Of a stretch of DNA of 64,000 nucleotides, positions 39,205-48,108 are shown in pieces. A model generated the notes under the pieces. It saw nothing but the letters and a program-made list of their open reading frames with translations. It searched no databases and was not told the origin of the DNA. Source of the DNA: Lactobacillus sp. YT155 (lineage in GTDB: Bacteria > Bacillota > Bacilli > Lactobacillales > Lactobacillaceae); NCBI RefSeq assembly GCF_030504545.1, contig NZ_JAUKWP010000001.1, forward strand, positions 1 to 64,000. The letters run 5' to 3'. The translations under genes and the position numbers were made by a program. Every line of letters begins with the position of its first letter. Position 1 is the first letter of the stretch.

Positions 39205-39272
39205 TAAGATATAATATAACTATCTTATGACTTTTTCATAGAAAAAGCCAGATTTCAAAAAAACGTAAGATA
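39205..39272. repeat. TAAGATA operator-like repeats between adaA and adaB
   Basis: TAAGATA (39205-39211), inverted TATCTTA (39221-39227) and a third TAAGATA (39266-39272). The first two form a 7-bp perfect inverted repeat centred over the adaA promoter region. AAAAAGCCAGA (39242-39252) faintly resembles the A-box of Ada operators. Probable AdaA target. Confidence 0.5.
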
Positions 39273-39299
39273 TCCTTAAAAGTTAATGAGGTATTAATA

Positions 39300-39785
39300 A
39301 TGCAAGTTTTTTACGACAATATTGTTCATAATAATGACTGTTTCTACTATGCTTATACAAATAATGGTCTTTGTTTTATTGGAACTCCGAACAAAGATTT
39401 TTCAGAAATTAAGCAATTTATTTCTGACGCTGAATTTTCTGAGCAAAAGAATTCACAGCTTAGAGGAACTCTACTAAATTATCTTGATGGCAAATCAAAA
39501 GGTTTCAATGTCGATCTCGACTTAAGTTGGGCAACTTCTTTCCAAAAGTCTGTCTATCAACAATTACAAAAAGTTAAGTACGGACAAACAGTTACTTATG
39601 AAGAGCTAGCAAGTAATTTAGGAAAACCAACCGCCACCAGAGCAGTCGCCAGTGCAGTTGCCAAGAATCCAATTTTATTTGTCATCCCATGTCATCGAGT
39701 AATTCGAAAAGATGGATCTCTTGGTGGATTTAGAGCTGGATTACCACTAAAACAAGCACTTCTAGATTTAGAAGCAAGCAAATAA
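39300..39785 (+). CDS. adaB: Methylated-DNA-[protein]-cysteine S-methyltransferase
   Basis: 161 residues. The catalytic IPCHRVIRKDG (about residues 128-138) takes the methyl group from O6-methylguanine. The HTH region (YGQTVTYEELASNLGKPTATRAV) is standard. Suicide repair enzyme; paired with the AdaA sensor on the other strand. Confidence 0.96.
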   Translation: MQVFYDNIVHNNDCFYYAYTNNGLCFIGTPNKDFSEIKQFISDAEFSEQKNSQLRGTLLNYLDGKSKGFNVDLDLSWATSFQKSVYQQLQKVKYGQTVTYEELASNLGKPTATRAVASAVAKNPILFVIPCHRVIRKDGSLGGFRAGLPLKQALLDLEASK

Positions 39786-39798
39786 TTAATTACAAAAG

Positions 39799-39827
39799 TT
39801 GCCACTAATTCTAGAATTTGCTAAGAT
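39799..39827 (+). promoter_or_regulatory. Promoter of the SMR exporter gene
   Basis: -35 TTGCCA (39799-39804), 17-base spacer, -10 TAAGAT (39822-39827). A start site near 39834 would give a leader of about 85 nt before the ATG, holding the terminator below. Confidence 0.55.
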
Positions 39828-39843
39828 ATTTTTAACAAGCCAC

Positions 39844-39896
39844 CGGGCATTGATAACTTCTTTAGGTCTAAGTAGAAGTTATTGATGTCCTTTTTT
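39844..39896 (+). terminator. Terminator-attenuator in the SMR leader
   Basis: A 16-bp stem GGGCATTGATAACTTC / GAAGTTATTGATGTCC (with G-U pairs), loop TTTAGGTCTAAGTA, followed by T6. The T run ends about 13 bases before the AGAGGAGG ribosome site, leaving no space for another promoter. Confidence 0.8.
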
Positions 39897-39918
39897 ATTT
39901 ACAGAGGAGGAATTTCTT

Positions 39919-40239
39919 ATGGCCTGGATTTATTTAATGATTGCTGGTGTGAGTGAAGTTTGGTGGGCAACCACGATGAAGCTTAGCCACGGATTCTCTA
40001 AACTGAATTTTTCAATTTTGACGGTTGTTGGAATGATTGTCAGTTTCTATTTTTTGATTAAAGCTTCCAAAGTATTACCACTCAGTTTGGCATACCCAAT
40101 CTGGACCGGAGTTGGTGCAGTGGGCTCTATTATTATTGGTGTAATTTTATTTAGAGAACAGATTGCACCTCTTACTTGGTTATTCATTGCTCTACTATTA
40201 ATTGGAATTATCGGTATTAAGGCAACTAGTGGTCATTAA
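39919..40239 (+). CDS. Small multidrug resistance exporter, Gdx/SugE-like (guanidinium type)
   Basis: 106 residues, four membrane helices. The essential Glu is at residue 14 in GVSEVWWATTMKLSHGF, and WTGVGAVGS (about residues 60-68) is the pattern of guanidinium exporters (Gdx/SugE) rather than EmrE-type QAC pumps. It would export guanidinium with proton exchange as a dual-topology dimer. Single gene; expression likely controlled through its leader. Confidence 0.88.
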   Translation: MAWIYLMIAGVSEVWWATTMKLSHGFSKLNFSILTVVGMIVSFYFLIKASKVLPLSLAYPIWTGVGAVGSIIIGVILFREQIAPLTWLFIALLLIGIIGIKATSGH

Positions 40240-40272
40240 AAAAACATCTGCTGTAATTAGCAGATGTTTTTT
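40238..40272. terminator. Bidirectional terminator after the SMR gene
   Basis: The stem AAAACATCTGCT / AGCAGATGTTTT with T runs on both strands, between convergent genes. Confidence 0.9.
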
Positions 40273-40772
40273 ATCATGATTTTGTCTATCTGTATTTTTT
40301 CACCAATTTTAAATTGATGTTGGGTTAATTCAACAAATCCTTGCTTGTTATAGAAGTTCAAAGCCTTTTCGTTATGGCTCCACACTCCCAACCAAATTGC
40401 CTGTTTATGATTTTCCTTGGCAATACTCAAAGCCTTATCAAACAACTTTTGACCCAGCCCTAAATGTTGAAATTTTTGTTGAATATAAATTCTTTGCAAT
40501 TCCATATTATCAGCACTAAAATCTTCAGTTTGTGCCTGATCGAAGTTAACTTTCAAATATCCAGCAATTTCTTCTTGATAATAAATAAAGTAAAATTGTG
40601 AATCTTGATTTTGCAATTCTGCTGATAGTTTTGCTTCATTAAAAGCCTGATTCAAATACTCTGCCAAATTTTCTGGTGAATTAAATGGTGCGAAGGTTTC
40701 TTGAAAAGTCTGGCGGCTTATCTGCTGCAAGTCAGCTAGTGATGATAGATCACAACGTTTAATAGTAATCAT
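40257..40772 (-). CDS. GNAT family N-acetyltransferase
   Basis: 171 residues. CoA loop QQKFQHLGLGQKLFDKAL (about residues 96-113) and NEKALNFYNKQGF (about 131-143). It resembles the PaiA-type diamine acetyltransferases (SRQTFQETFAPFNSPENL start) but I cannot fix the substrate. Confidence 0.85.
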   Translation of the reverse strand: MITIKRCDLSSLADLQQISRQTFQETFAPFNSPENLAEYLNQAFNEAKLSAELQNQDSQFYFIYYQEEIAGYLKVNFDQAQTEDFSADNMELQRIYIQQKFQHLGLGQKLFDKALSIAKENHKQAIWLGVWSHNEKALNFYNKQGFVELTQHQFKIGEKIQIDKIMIKNIC

Positions 40773-40825
40773 GTCATTCTTCTCATACTCTCTTTATTTA
40801 CTACAAATATAACAAAAAGAAAGTA

Positions 40826-42304
40826 TTACTCAACCACTGTTTTTTGTTTGTCAAAATAGTTAATTACAAATACCAAAATAAATAGGATAACTACCACTAA
40901 ATAAATACTGTGCATATTATTAATGATAATATATTGAATTTCTTGCCCAACGTTTTTTCCTAAACTAGACTTGGTTACTGAGCTGATTTCATTAGTAATT
41001 TGTGTCAGTGAAATATTGTTGAAATTCTTTAATTGCGATTGGGTTGCTAAATTGAAAATCAGTCCAAAAACTCCAGTCATAATGGTTTGTCCCAGAGTAC
41101 GACCTAGAGTAAACATTGAAGAAGCTGTGCCCAGATAATCCTTAGGAACTAAATGCTGGGAAATAACGGTTGTTGTCGTAATAACAATCCCCATTACCAA
41201 ACCATTGATTGTTGCAATTAGATAAAATGTTGCTTCAGGAAGTTGTCTGGTTGCAAATACTAATGGTAAAAAGATGATTGTTTCAATCAAAACTAGTGGC
41301 ATAATAATTCTTTTTGGTGCATAACGTTTGATCAACCAACCGACAAAAAATGATCCTACTAACCACATAATTGAACTAGGTGTAATAGCTAGGCCAGCCA
41401 TAGATGGTGAAAAACTATAAACTGATTGCAGCCAAATTGGGAAATATATTTGATAGCCCATTTGTACTCCACTCAAGATTAATGCCGTAACTATTTGAAT
41501 TGAAAAAGTTGAATTTCTAAATAATTTCAACGGTATCACTGGATCTTTAACTTTTCTTTCCACCACTAAAAATAAGATCGATGAAACGATAATAATGATA
41601 ACTAGAGTAATCAATTTTGACATTGCTAATTGGGGATTACTCAAGTCTTGGAATAATAACAATAGTGAGACCAACGAAATGGATAGAAAAATGATTCCCA
41701 AATAGTCAATATTTAGCTTTTTCTTTTGAAATTCAGTTTCATGATACATATACCCAATAATCAACAAGACTATCAATCCTAACGGAAGATTGATGAAGAA
41801 TATCCAATGCCAGTTTAATTTTTCAACAATGAATCCACCTACTATTGGTCCAAACAATGCGGAAATTCCCCAGGCTGTATTATTGAAGGCAATCTTATTC
41901 GAACGCTTTTCATATGAGAATAAGTCAGCAATAATAGTGAAAGTTACCGGCATAATTGCGCCAGCTCCTAATCCTTGAATGGCACGAAAAACAATTAGAG
42001 CTTCAATATTTCCCGCAATACCACACAAAAATGAGCCTAGTAAAAATAACGAGGTTCCAATAATAAAAATTGGTTTACGGCCGACTGTGTCTGCTAATTT
42101 CCCATAAACCGGAGTACTGATAGCGCTGGTTAATAGATAAGTAGCAAAGACCCAGCTCTGCATTGATAATCCATTTAAATCAGAAATAATTGTTGGTAAT
42201 GCCGTCGTGACAATTGTAGCTTCAATCGAGGTCATAAAAGTAGCAATAAATATAGCCACCATGATTAAGTGAGAATTATTTGTTTTTTGATTCAAACTAG
42301 CCAT
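40826..42304 (-). CDS. MFS multidrug exporter, DHA2 family (14 TMS)
   Basis: 492 residues with 14 predicted membrane segments. Motif A-like GKLADTVGRKPIF (about 66-78) and the motif C region in TM5 (GISALFGPIVGGFIVE) place it in the EmrB/QacA DHA2 family. Exports drugs with H+. Single gene ending near the terminator at 40.8 kb; no TetR or MarR regulator is adjacent. Confidence 0.9.
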   Translation of the reverse strand: MASLNQKTNNSHLIMVAIFIATFMTSIEATIVTTALPTIISDLNGLSMQSWVFATYLLTSAISTPVYGKLADTVGRKPIFIIGTSLFLLGSFLCGIAGNIEALIVFRAIQGLGAGAIMPVTFTIIADLFSYEKRSNKIAFNNTAWGISALFGPIVGGFIVEKLNWHWIFFINLPLGLIVLLIIGYMYHETEFQKKKLNIDYLGIIFLSISLVSLLLLFQDLSNPQLAMSKLITLVIIIIVSSILFLVVERKVKDPVIPLKLFRNSTFSIQIVTALILSGVQMGYQIYFPIWLQSVYSFSPSMAGLAITPSSIMWLVGSFFVGWLIKRYAPKRIIMPLVLIETIIFLPLVFATRQLPEATFYLIATINGLVMGIVITTTTVISQHLVPKDYLGTASSMFTLGRTLGQTIMTGVFGLIFNLATQSQLKNFNNISLTQITNEISSVTKSSLGKNVGQEIQYIIINNMHSIYLVVVILFILVFVINYFDKQKTVVE

Positions 42305-42346
42305 CTCCTAATTATTTTTAATTTAACTATAAAACAAATCCAACAA

Positions 42347-42374
42347 AAAAATACCCTAAATTTAGGGTATTTTT
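42347..42374. terminator. Terminator after the WxL cluster
   Basis: The stem AAAATACCCTAAA / TTTAGGGTATTTT, 8 bases after the last WxL gene stop; the T runs allow both directions. Confidence 0.88.
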
Positions 42375-42381
42375 TAATTAA

Positions 42382-44907
42382 TTAGTCGATTGCTGTTAGT
42401 TTCCAACTCATATCGGCTTGATATTGACCAGATTCGTACTTTTCATTATATGGTAGTTTGAAAAGCATCTTTGTTGATTGCAAATCAGAAGAATCTGAAA
42501 TTGTGGGAGCTGTTTGCATTCTGTGAAGAACTGAAATCGTTCCTTCATCGCCATTGATGATTGGCATAAACGCATCATCTGCTTCCATTTTGTACAAAAA
42601 GTTTTCCTTAATTGTTAGAGGATTATTCGTATTCTGGTTTGCATCAATAAGATTCCTGTTTAATGATAAATCAAAGCTGGTCTTGAACGGATTATAGACA
42701 TTTATTACTGGAGTCGCATTTTCAACTTGAGTTGCCGTGTTTCGAAGTGATGCATCAATTTCGTTAACGAGTACTTCTTGAACAAACTCATCTTTTTGAC
42801 CCGATATTTCCGTGCCCATATTTAATTTATCTGGAACAACTGCTTCTAAAGAACCATCAATATTTAAAGTAAATTCAAAAATATCTTTAGGTTTAAACTC
42901 TATTTGGCGTATTTTAGTATTGATAGAAGCTGGTTCCACTGCCAATTCAAAAATATTACTTCTCTGAAGTAAGAAGCCCATATGATTCTTAGTTGTTACT
43001 GGCAATTTTCCAACTTGATGACCACGGTCAAAACTTGAACTAGCCGTAACTAACGACTCCAAATCATTGATGGTGATTTCAGTAGTTGAAGCAGATCTTT
43101 TAGTTTGATTTTGTTGATCTAGTTTTTTCCAATTAGTATCACTCTTCAGCTTATAATAAACGTTTAAGTCCTTAGCAACTGAATTAATTTTTAAATTGGC
43201 TTTGATTCCAGATTTTGGCAAGTCGTTTACAGTATCTTTGGCTATATCAAAATTTGCCGTACCATTATTCAAAACTTCTTGAGTGCGCCCTGCTGTTAAA
43301 TCAACACTTTCAATAATCGACTTCTTGTCAGGAGATTGTAAATCCGGAAAATCAGTATCTCCATTTTCTTTACGACCAAAGACACCGAAAGCTCCGTTAT
43401 TCTGATCTGGTGAAATAGGTGCTCCATGACCGTCTAGAGTAATATTATTAGCAGCAGTAATTCCACCAACAAATGAAGAATTACTAGCTCCATTTGTATA
43501 AAAAGATCCATGAGGAATCAATAATGAACCATACATCAAATGATTTTGGGATCTAAAGAAAACCGCAGCTTTATCACCCTTCAATCCCGCCATATCTCGC
43601 GCACTGCTAGAATAACTTTCTGGATAATTATCAACATCATAAACATCCGTGAAGTTATTTAGAATTTGTGAACCCATCCAGAGAACCTTGGAATTATTCC
43701 AATCTCCCTTAGCTACTCCTAAAGCTTCATTCATTAACTTTTCATTTGCTAACTTGCCATCTTTTACTTCCGCAGTTCCAAAGGTGTCAGTATCACCCCA
43801 GATAAATTGTCCCGGATGATCATCCTTCGTAAATCCCTTGTAATTAAGTACAATATAAGGAATTTTTGAAGCATCTAGTTCACCATTTGCGTTATAGAAT
43901 TCTTTTGAAAAGTTAAATAGTAAATGCATCCCGACTATCGGATGATTATTCAATGCCGCTAACATTTTTTGTTTATCAATGGCAACTGTTACTACTGGTT
44001 TACTACCAGTATCATAATCAACATCTGGATTTTGTTTTATATTAATAACAGTTGCTGCCACGCTAGGATCAGCTTCAGAAAAATATTGTGGGTTTTCTTG
44101 CTGGTCATCAATAATACGTGAATCACTGACTGCAAAAGTGGAAGCAGCATCGTTACCTGGTGCTAAGTTGTAATAGAACTCTGATACATCTTGAATATCA
44201 TTTTCCACACTACGCCCAGCCACCGAGGTATTTTGCGTTAGATATTTAACTACATTATTGTCCTTGAATTGTGTTAAATCACCTAATCCATTAATTGGCG
44301 TACCCGCTTCGGTTTTAACATCTAAGTTGTTCTTCCAAGCAGTATCCAATAATTGTTGTGAGCCAGCATCAATGCTTTTTTGGACTTCTTCCTTGGGTGT
44401 ATCGGTAATAAACCGAACTCGTTTTTGATCATCAGGATAGATTTTATAAGGCGAAGTTCCTGGAGCATAAGGCCACATTCCCGCAACATTAGTGACTAAT
44501 TGATCTGTTGGCTTACTAAAAGTTGGGTCTTTAATTGTACTTTCTTTAGTAAAATCGTTGATTATCACTGCTGGATTCCATAATTGACTATAAAAATCAT
44601 TTGCAACATCAAGTGAAATACCACTGTCATAAGTATTCAAACTATTATTCCAAATACTGCCAGAATTAAAGCCAGAACTATCTAGCGCCATAGAGTTTGT
44701 CATGACACGACCAGAAATAAGATTCCCACCGATATTTCGAATTCGGTTCCCGGCAACTAACATATAATCAGATGCGACACCCATTGGATACTGGCCATCT
44801 ATTCGAGCATCATTGCCCGCCGCCTGAATCTTATTTCCCTGCAAATACGGTAAAAAAGACATTAAGCAAACAAACAGAATTGCCACTTTTTTAAATTTTT
44901 GAGTCAT
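42382..44907 (-). CDS. Large secreted WxL-type surface protein
   Basis: 841 residues. Signal peptide (MTQKFKKVAILF..., cleavage near IQAAG, residue 30). Long, Asn/Asp/Ser-rich extracellular body with no catalytic motif that I recognise. The last strand (YQADMSWKLTAID; WKL at 835-837) is the C-terminal WxL motif; the first WxL motif could not be found. Last gene of the DUF916/WxL cluster. Probably attaches to the cell wall through its C-terminal part and its cluster partners. Confidence 0.75.
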   Translation of the reverse strand: MTQKFKKVAILFVCLMSFLPYLQGNKIQAAGNDARIDGQYPMGVASDYMLVAGNRIRNIGGNLISGRVMTNSMALDSSGFNSGSIWNNSLNTYDSGISLDVANDFYSQLWNPAVIINDFTKESTIKDPTFSKPTDQLVTNVAGMWPYAPGTSPYKIYPDDQKRVRFITDTPKEEVQKSIDAGSQQLLDTAWKNNLDVKTEAGTPINGLGDLTQFKDNNVVKYLTQNTSVAGRSVENDIQDVSEFYYNLAPGNDAASTFAVSDSRIIDDQQENPQYFSEADPSVAATVINIKQNPDVDYDTGSKPVVTVAIDKQKMLAALNNHPIVGMHLLFNFSKEFYNANGELDASKIPYIVLNYKGFTKDDHPGQFIWGDTDTFGTAEVKDGKLANEKLMNEALGVAKGDWNNSKVLWMGSQILNNFTDVYDVDNYPESYSSSARDMAGLKGDKAAVFFRSQNHLMYGSLLIPHGSFYTNGASNSSFVGGITAANNITLDGHGAPISPDQNNGAFGVFGRKENGDTDFPDLQSPDKKSIIESVDLTAGRTQEVLNNGTANFDIAKDTVNDLPKSGIKANLKINSVAKDLNVYYKLKSDTNWKKLDQQNQTKRSASTTEITINDLESLVTASSSFDRGHQVGKLPVTTKNHMGFLLQRSNIFELAVEPASINTKIRQIEFKPKDIFEFTLNIDGSLEAVVPDKLNMGTEISGQKDEFVQEVLVNEIDASLRNTATQVENATPVINVYNPFKTSFDLSLNRNLIDANQNTNNPLTIKENFLYKMEADDAFMPIINGDEGTISVLHRMQTAPTISDSSDLQSTKMLFKLPYNEKYESGQYQADMSWKLTAID

Positions 44908-44918
44908 AAGACTATCTC

Positions 44919-45950
44919 CTATGAAGTTAACTCACTCTTTTTCCGTCGTTTCTTCCAAATAATTAAAATTAGAACTAATAGAACAATGATGATTACTGCT
45001 AATAAAATCCATAACCAGCGTAAACTATTATTATGCTGATTCAATTTCATTGCGGTCATAAAATCAATCGTAAAATCCTTATTAATCACCCAGCGTTGAA
45101 CACCATTGGTTGCGATCATTTTCAAATGATACTTTCCAGGATTTAGCCATTTATTTCCAAGACCAATTCCATATAAAAAACTTGAATTCGGAGCAACACT
45201 ACGATTATTCTCACTTTTTTCTAATAATACTTTTGATGAGCCGGCAGGAGTTATCGTAGTTGTTATGGAGAGATTCCCAATTGTCGCATTTTTATTATTT
45301 TCAATTTCCGTAAGAATTGCGGAATTTAAAGTGTAATTGCTGGCACTGGGACGAATTTGACGCAATTTAAAATCCGGTTGAACATGTTGGTTCTCGTGTT
45401 CTCTCAAAATTAACCCTACAGCCATTGAATAACGATTTTTGATTGAAAATCCATTGTTGTTACTCTGATTCGACTTCTTGTCACTAACGTCCGTTGCGTA
45501 GAATGCTCCTTCAAGAATTCCTTGGTATTTCGTTGTAGGCATTCGTACTTCAAACGATATATCTTTAGTCTCATGGGCCTTCAACTTAACAGTTTGTGGT
45601 TGAGAAACAATATTTTTGAACGAATAAATCTGATGACCGTTTTTATTTTGATTGTATTTGTCATATGCTTCACTGGCACCATTAGCCGTATAGGCACTAT
45701 TAGGCGAAACTTTGATGGTTTTAGACATACCAGTTAAATTTTCTACGGTTAGAACCAATTTTTGATTCTGTCCTGGCTTCATTAACAAATCAAAATAGGT
45801 TACGGAGTCGTCATATTGATTGTCTGGTAACTTAGCGTTGATTGTAAATCCAGCATCTGCAGCTTGAACTTCTTGAAAATGGTTAAATATTCCTGTGAAT
45901 AAAAAGATGCTGCCTAGAACAAATACTAATTTAAGAATTCTGTTTTTCAT
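44919..45950 (-). CDS. DUF916/DUF3324 cell-surface protein (WxL-interacting)
   Basis: 343 residues. Signal peptide (about 1-31), DUF916 domain (about 35-160, starting FTINAKLPDNQ), DUF3324 domain (about 165-300), one C-terminal membrane helix (about 309-331), and a basic cytoplasmic end (WKKRRKK). Such proteins anchor WxL proteins at the cell surface and bind peptidoglycan. It is the membrane-anchored partner of the two WxL proteins around it. Confidence 0.92.
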   Translation of the reverse strand: MKNRILKLVFVLGSIFLFTGIFNHFQEVQAADAGFTINAKLPDNQYDDSVTYFDLLMKPGQNQKLVLTVENLTGMSKTIKVSPNSAYTANGASEAYDKYNQNKNGHQIYSFKNIVSQPQTVKLKAHETKDISFEVRMPTTKYQGILEGAFYATDVSDKKSNQSNNNGFSIKNRYSMAVGLILREHENQHVQPDFKLRQIRPSASNYTLNSAILTEIENNKNATIGNLSITTTITPAGSSKVLLEKSENNRSVAPNSSFLYGIGLGNKWLNPGKYHLKMIATNGVQRWVINKDFTIDFMTAMKLNQHNNSLRWLWILLAVIIIVLLVLILIIWKKRRKKSELTS

Positions 45951-45981
45951 TTTGTGCTCCCAATTAAGTTCACATTAAAAA

Positions 45982-46005
45982 AAGTTGAGGATCTTTCCCC
46001 AACTT
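45982..46005 (-). terminator. Intra-cluster terminator after the small WxL gene
   Basis: Minus-strand stem AAGTTGGGG / CCTCAACTT with a TTTTTTTAA tail, between the WxL gene and the DUF916 gene. Likely lowers expression of the downstream two genes. Confidence 0.75.
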
Positions 46006-46013
46006 CTTACTAC

Positions 46014-46655
46014 CTATCCCTTTGTTGCTGATTGCGTGGTGTTTTCCAATACCCAATTAACTGTTGCTTGGTAATTACCTGATTGTAATGCTAATGGATT
46101 ACTTAGTGTTAAAGTACTTCCTTGAGACATATCAATACTTGATTCACCCTGACCATCAATTAATTCCCCTTGAGCAGTGTAAGCTTGATCTGAAGTCCAG
46201 ATAACGCTTTGGCTGCCAGAAATTGATGCATCTTTATTGACACCAGCCAGATTGATGAGCCCTGAAACTGTTCCTGTTCCGTTCAAGTTCTTAAAATCAG
46301 AAATTGAAGCACTCAATTGCCAACTGTTACCAGATCCACGATAATCGCTAACCGCCAAATGTGAGTTATCACTTGTTATATCATGACTATCACTGTGAGG
46401 ATCAACAGTATTACCACTTTGACTCATTGATGCTTTGTTATTTATCAATGTCATTAAATCTTGTAATGTATGACCACCAAAATTAAAATCTGGTGCGGAC
46501 TTCAAATTTAATTGTCCTGGTTCGACATTAAATTGTGCGGTTGTATTAGCAGTTGCTGAATCTGAATCATCGGCTGCTTTTACAAAAGTAGATGTGCTTA
46601 GAAATAGTCCAGAGATAACGACTATTGAGCTTAAAAATAGTTTACTTGATTTCAT
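46014..46655 (-). CDS. WxL-domain cell-surface protein
   Basis: 213 residues. Signal peptide (cleavage after KAA, about 28), then a Ser/Thr/Asp-rich body. Both WxL motifs are present: SWQL (W112) and NWVL (W201). WxL domains bind peptidoglycan non-covalently on Gram-positive cells. First gene of the cluster, with a TATAAT box (46670s) before it. Confidence 0.93.
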   Translation of the reverse strand: MKSSKLFLSSIVVISGLFLSTSTFVKAADDSDSATANTTAQFNVEPGQLNLKSAPDFNFGGHTLQDLMTLINNKASMSQSGNTVDPHSDSHDITSDNSHLAVSDYRGSGNSWQLSASISDFKNLNGTGTVSGLINLAGVNKDASISGSQSVIWTSDQAYTAQGELIDGQGESSIDMSQGSTLTLSNPLALQSGNYQATVNWVLENTTQSATKG

Positions 46656-46770
46656 ATTATAAACCCCTTTTTCAAATTATAATAAAATATTGTTTAAAAG
46701 ATGAACATTTAACCGCTAATATCATAATCTATTTGTACCCACAAATCAAGTATGAATGTACATTTATTTA

Positions 46771-46811
46771 TCTAGACTTCATTTCTAGATTATGATAATA
46801 TAATGTCTAGA
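46771..46811 (+). repeat. Triple TCTAGA operator-like repeat before the hemolysin III gene
   Basis: TCTAGA at 46771-46776, 46784-46789 and 46806-46811. The first two form the inverted repeat ATCTAGA-7-TCTAGAT. A -10 TATAAT (46797-46802) lies between the second and third. The third covers the likely transcription start, so a repressor could act here. Confidence 0.45.
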
Positions 46812-46822
46812 TGAGGTATATT

Positions 46823-47458
46823 ATGCAAACAAAAAAGCAAAAAATCATTTATGAAGTCTTTAACGCCATCACACACGGAATAGGTTTTATAGTTAGTCTA
46901 GTCCTAGTAGTAATGTTACTGATGCGCGCTAACGAACACGCTTTAGACGCTATTCAAGTTACAAGTTTAGTGGTTTACAGTACAACTTTATTATCTTTAT
47001 ATCTGGCATCAACACTATTTCACTGTTTAGCTTTTACTCGGGCTAAACGAGTCTTTCAAATTTTTGATCACAGTAATATCTTCTTGTTAATCGCTGGAAC
47101 GTATACTCCATACTGTGTCATTACAATTGGTGGAAAGTCCGGATTCATCATGCTGGTAGCAATTTGGATTCTGGCGATTTCCGGAATTATCTTACATATT
47201 CTCAGCCATGGAAAAATGCAAAAACTTGAAACCACCATCTATATCGTGATGGGTTGGCTCTGTATGTTAGCTGCAACTAGTCTATATGCGAATTTGTCTA
47301 GCCTAGGATTTTGGCTCTTAGTCATTGGTGGAGTTACATTTACCGTTGGAGCAATTATTTATAGCTTTCCAAATATCCAAGGCATGCATTTAATTTGGCA
47401 TTTCTTTGTATTAGCCGGAACGACGTTGATGTTCTTTTCAATTTATTTAAACATTTAA
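46823..47458 (+). CDS. Hemolysin III/PAQR-family membrane protein
   Basis: 211 residues from ATG 46823 (TGAGG at 46813); an ATG 12 bases up overlaps the ribosome site. Seven predicted membrane helices and the family sequence NAITHGIGFIVSL, TLFHCLAF (His), FDHSNIFLLIAGTYTPYC (Asp/His) and HLIWHFFVLAGT. This is the YqfA/hemolysin III type; most members are not proven haemolysins. Confidence 0.92.
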   Translation: MQTKKQKIIYEVFNAITHGIGFIVSLVLVVMLLMRANEHALDAIQVTSLVVYSTTLLSLYLASTLFHCLAFTRAKRVFQIFDHSNIFLLIAGTYTPYCVITIGGKSGFIMLVAIWILAISGIILHILSHGKMQKLETTIYIVMGWLCMLAATSLYANLSSLGFWLLVIGGVTFTVGAIIYSFPNIQGMHLIWHFFVLAGTTLMFFSIYLNI

Positions 47459-47489
47459 AAAAGACTGCCTTTAGATTGGCAGTTTTTTT
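47456..47489. terminator. Bidirectional terminator after hemolysin III gene
   Basis: The stem ACTGCC / GGCAGT within flanking A and T runs on both strands. Confidence 0.8.
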
Positions 47490-48099
47490 ATATTACTTTG
47501 ATATCTAAAAATTTTCGGCTCAATAATCCCGATTGATTTTCATTAACAATGACTCCTTTTAAGTCGTATAAACTCAAGTCAATATTTTCAAATTCACAAC
47601 TACTTAAGTCTATGCCCTTCAAGCTAGTGTTATTAAAGTCAATGTTGTTTATCTGGCAATTAAGAAAAGTTGTTTCTTTGATTTTTGAATCATTTATGAT
47701 GACATCGTTCAATCGCGAATTTTGAAATTTAGCGATTAACTTTGCCTGGTTCAGACTGGCATAAGTAAAATTGCATTCAGTAAAGGTAACATTCTTAAAA
47801 TAAGCTTGGTCCAAGTTAGTTCCCAAAAACTTGCAATTACTGAACTCACAATTGTAAAAACTGGCTTCACTTAGATTGGCATTACTAAAATCACAATTCT
47901 TAATTGTAGTATCAGTTAATTCGATTTTTTCAAAAGTATTATCGGCTAAGTTCACATTCTTAAGAAAACTGTTTTCAATAATTGGATGCCTAAGTTCAAG
48001 CTCATTAACTGTTTCATCCTCAATTCTAACAAATTCTAATAAGTGATCTTCGGCAGCAATGATGTCGTTAAATTTTGTCAAAGTCAATTCATTTTCCAT
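47488..48099 (-). CDS. Pentapeptide-repeat protein
   Basis: 203 residues. About 20 tandem five-residue coils of the A(D/N)LxX type, e.g. NCDFSNANLSEASFYNCEF (residues 60-78), forming a right-handed quadrilateral helix. Some relatives (Qnr, MfpA) shield gyrase, but there is no specific evidence for that here. It starts 9 bases after the nucleotidyltransferase ends. Confidence 0.9.
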   Translation of the reverse strand: MENELTLTKFNDIIAAEDHLLEFVRIEDETVNELELRHPIIENSFLKNVNLADNTFEKIELTDTTIKNCDFSNANLSEASFYNCEFSNCKFLGTNLDQAYFKNVTFTECNFTYASLNQAKLIAKFQNSRLNDVIINDSKIKETTFLNCQINNIDFNNTSLKGIDLSSCEFENIDLSLYDLKGVIVNENQSGLLSRKFLDIKVI

Positions 48100-48108
48100 A
48101 AAAACCTC

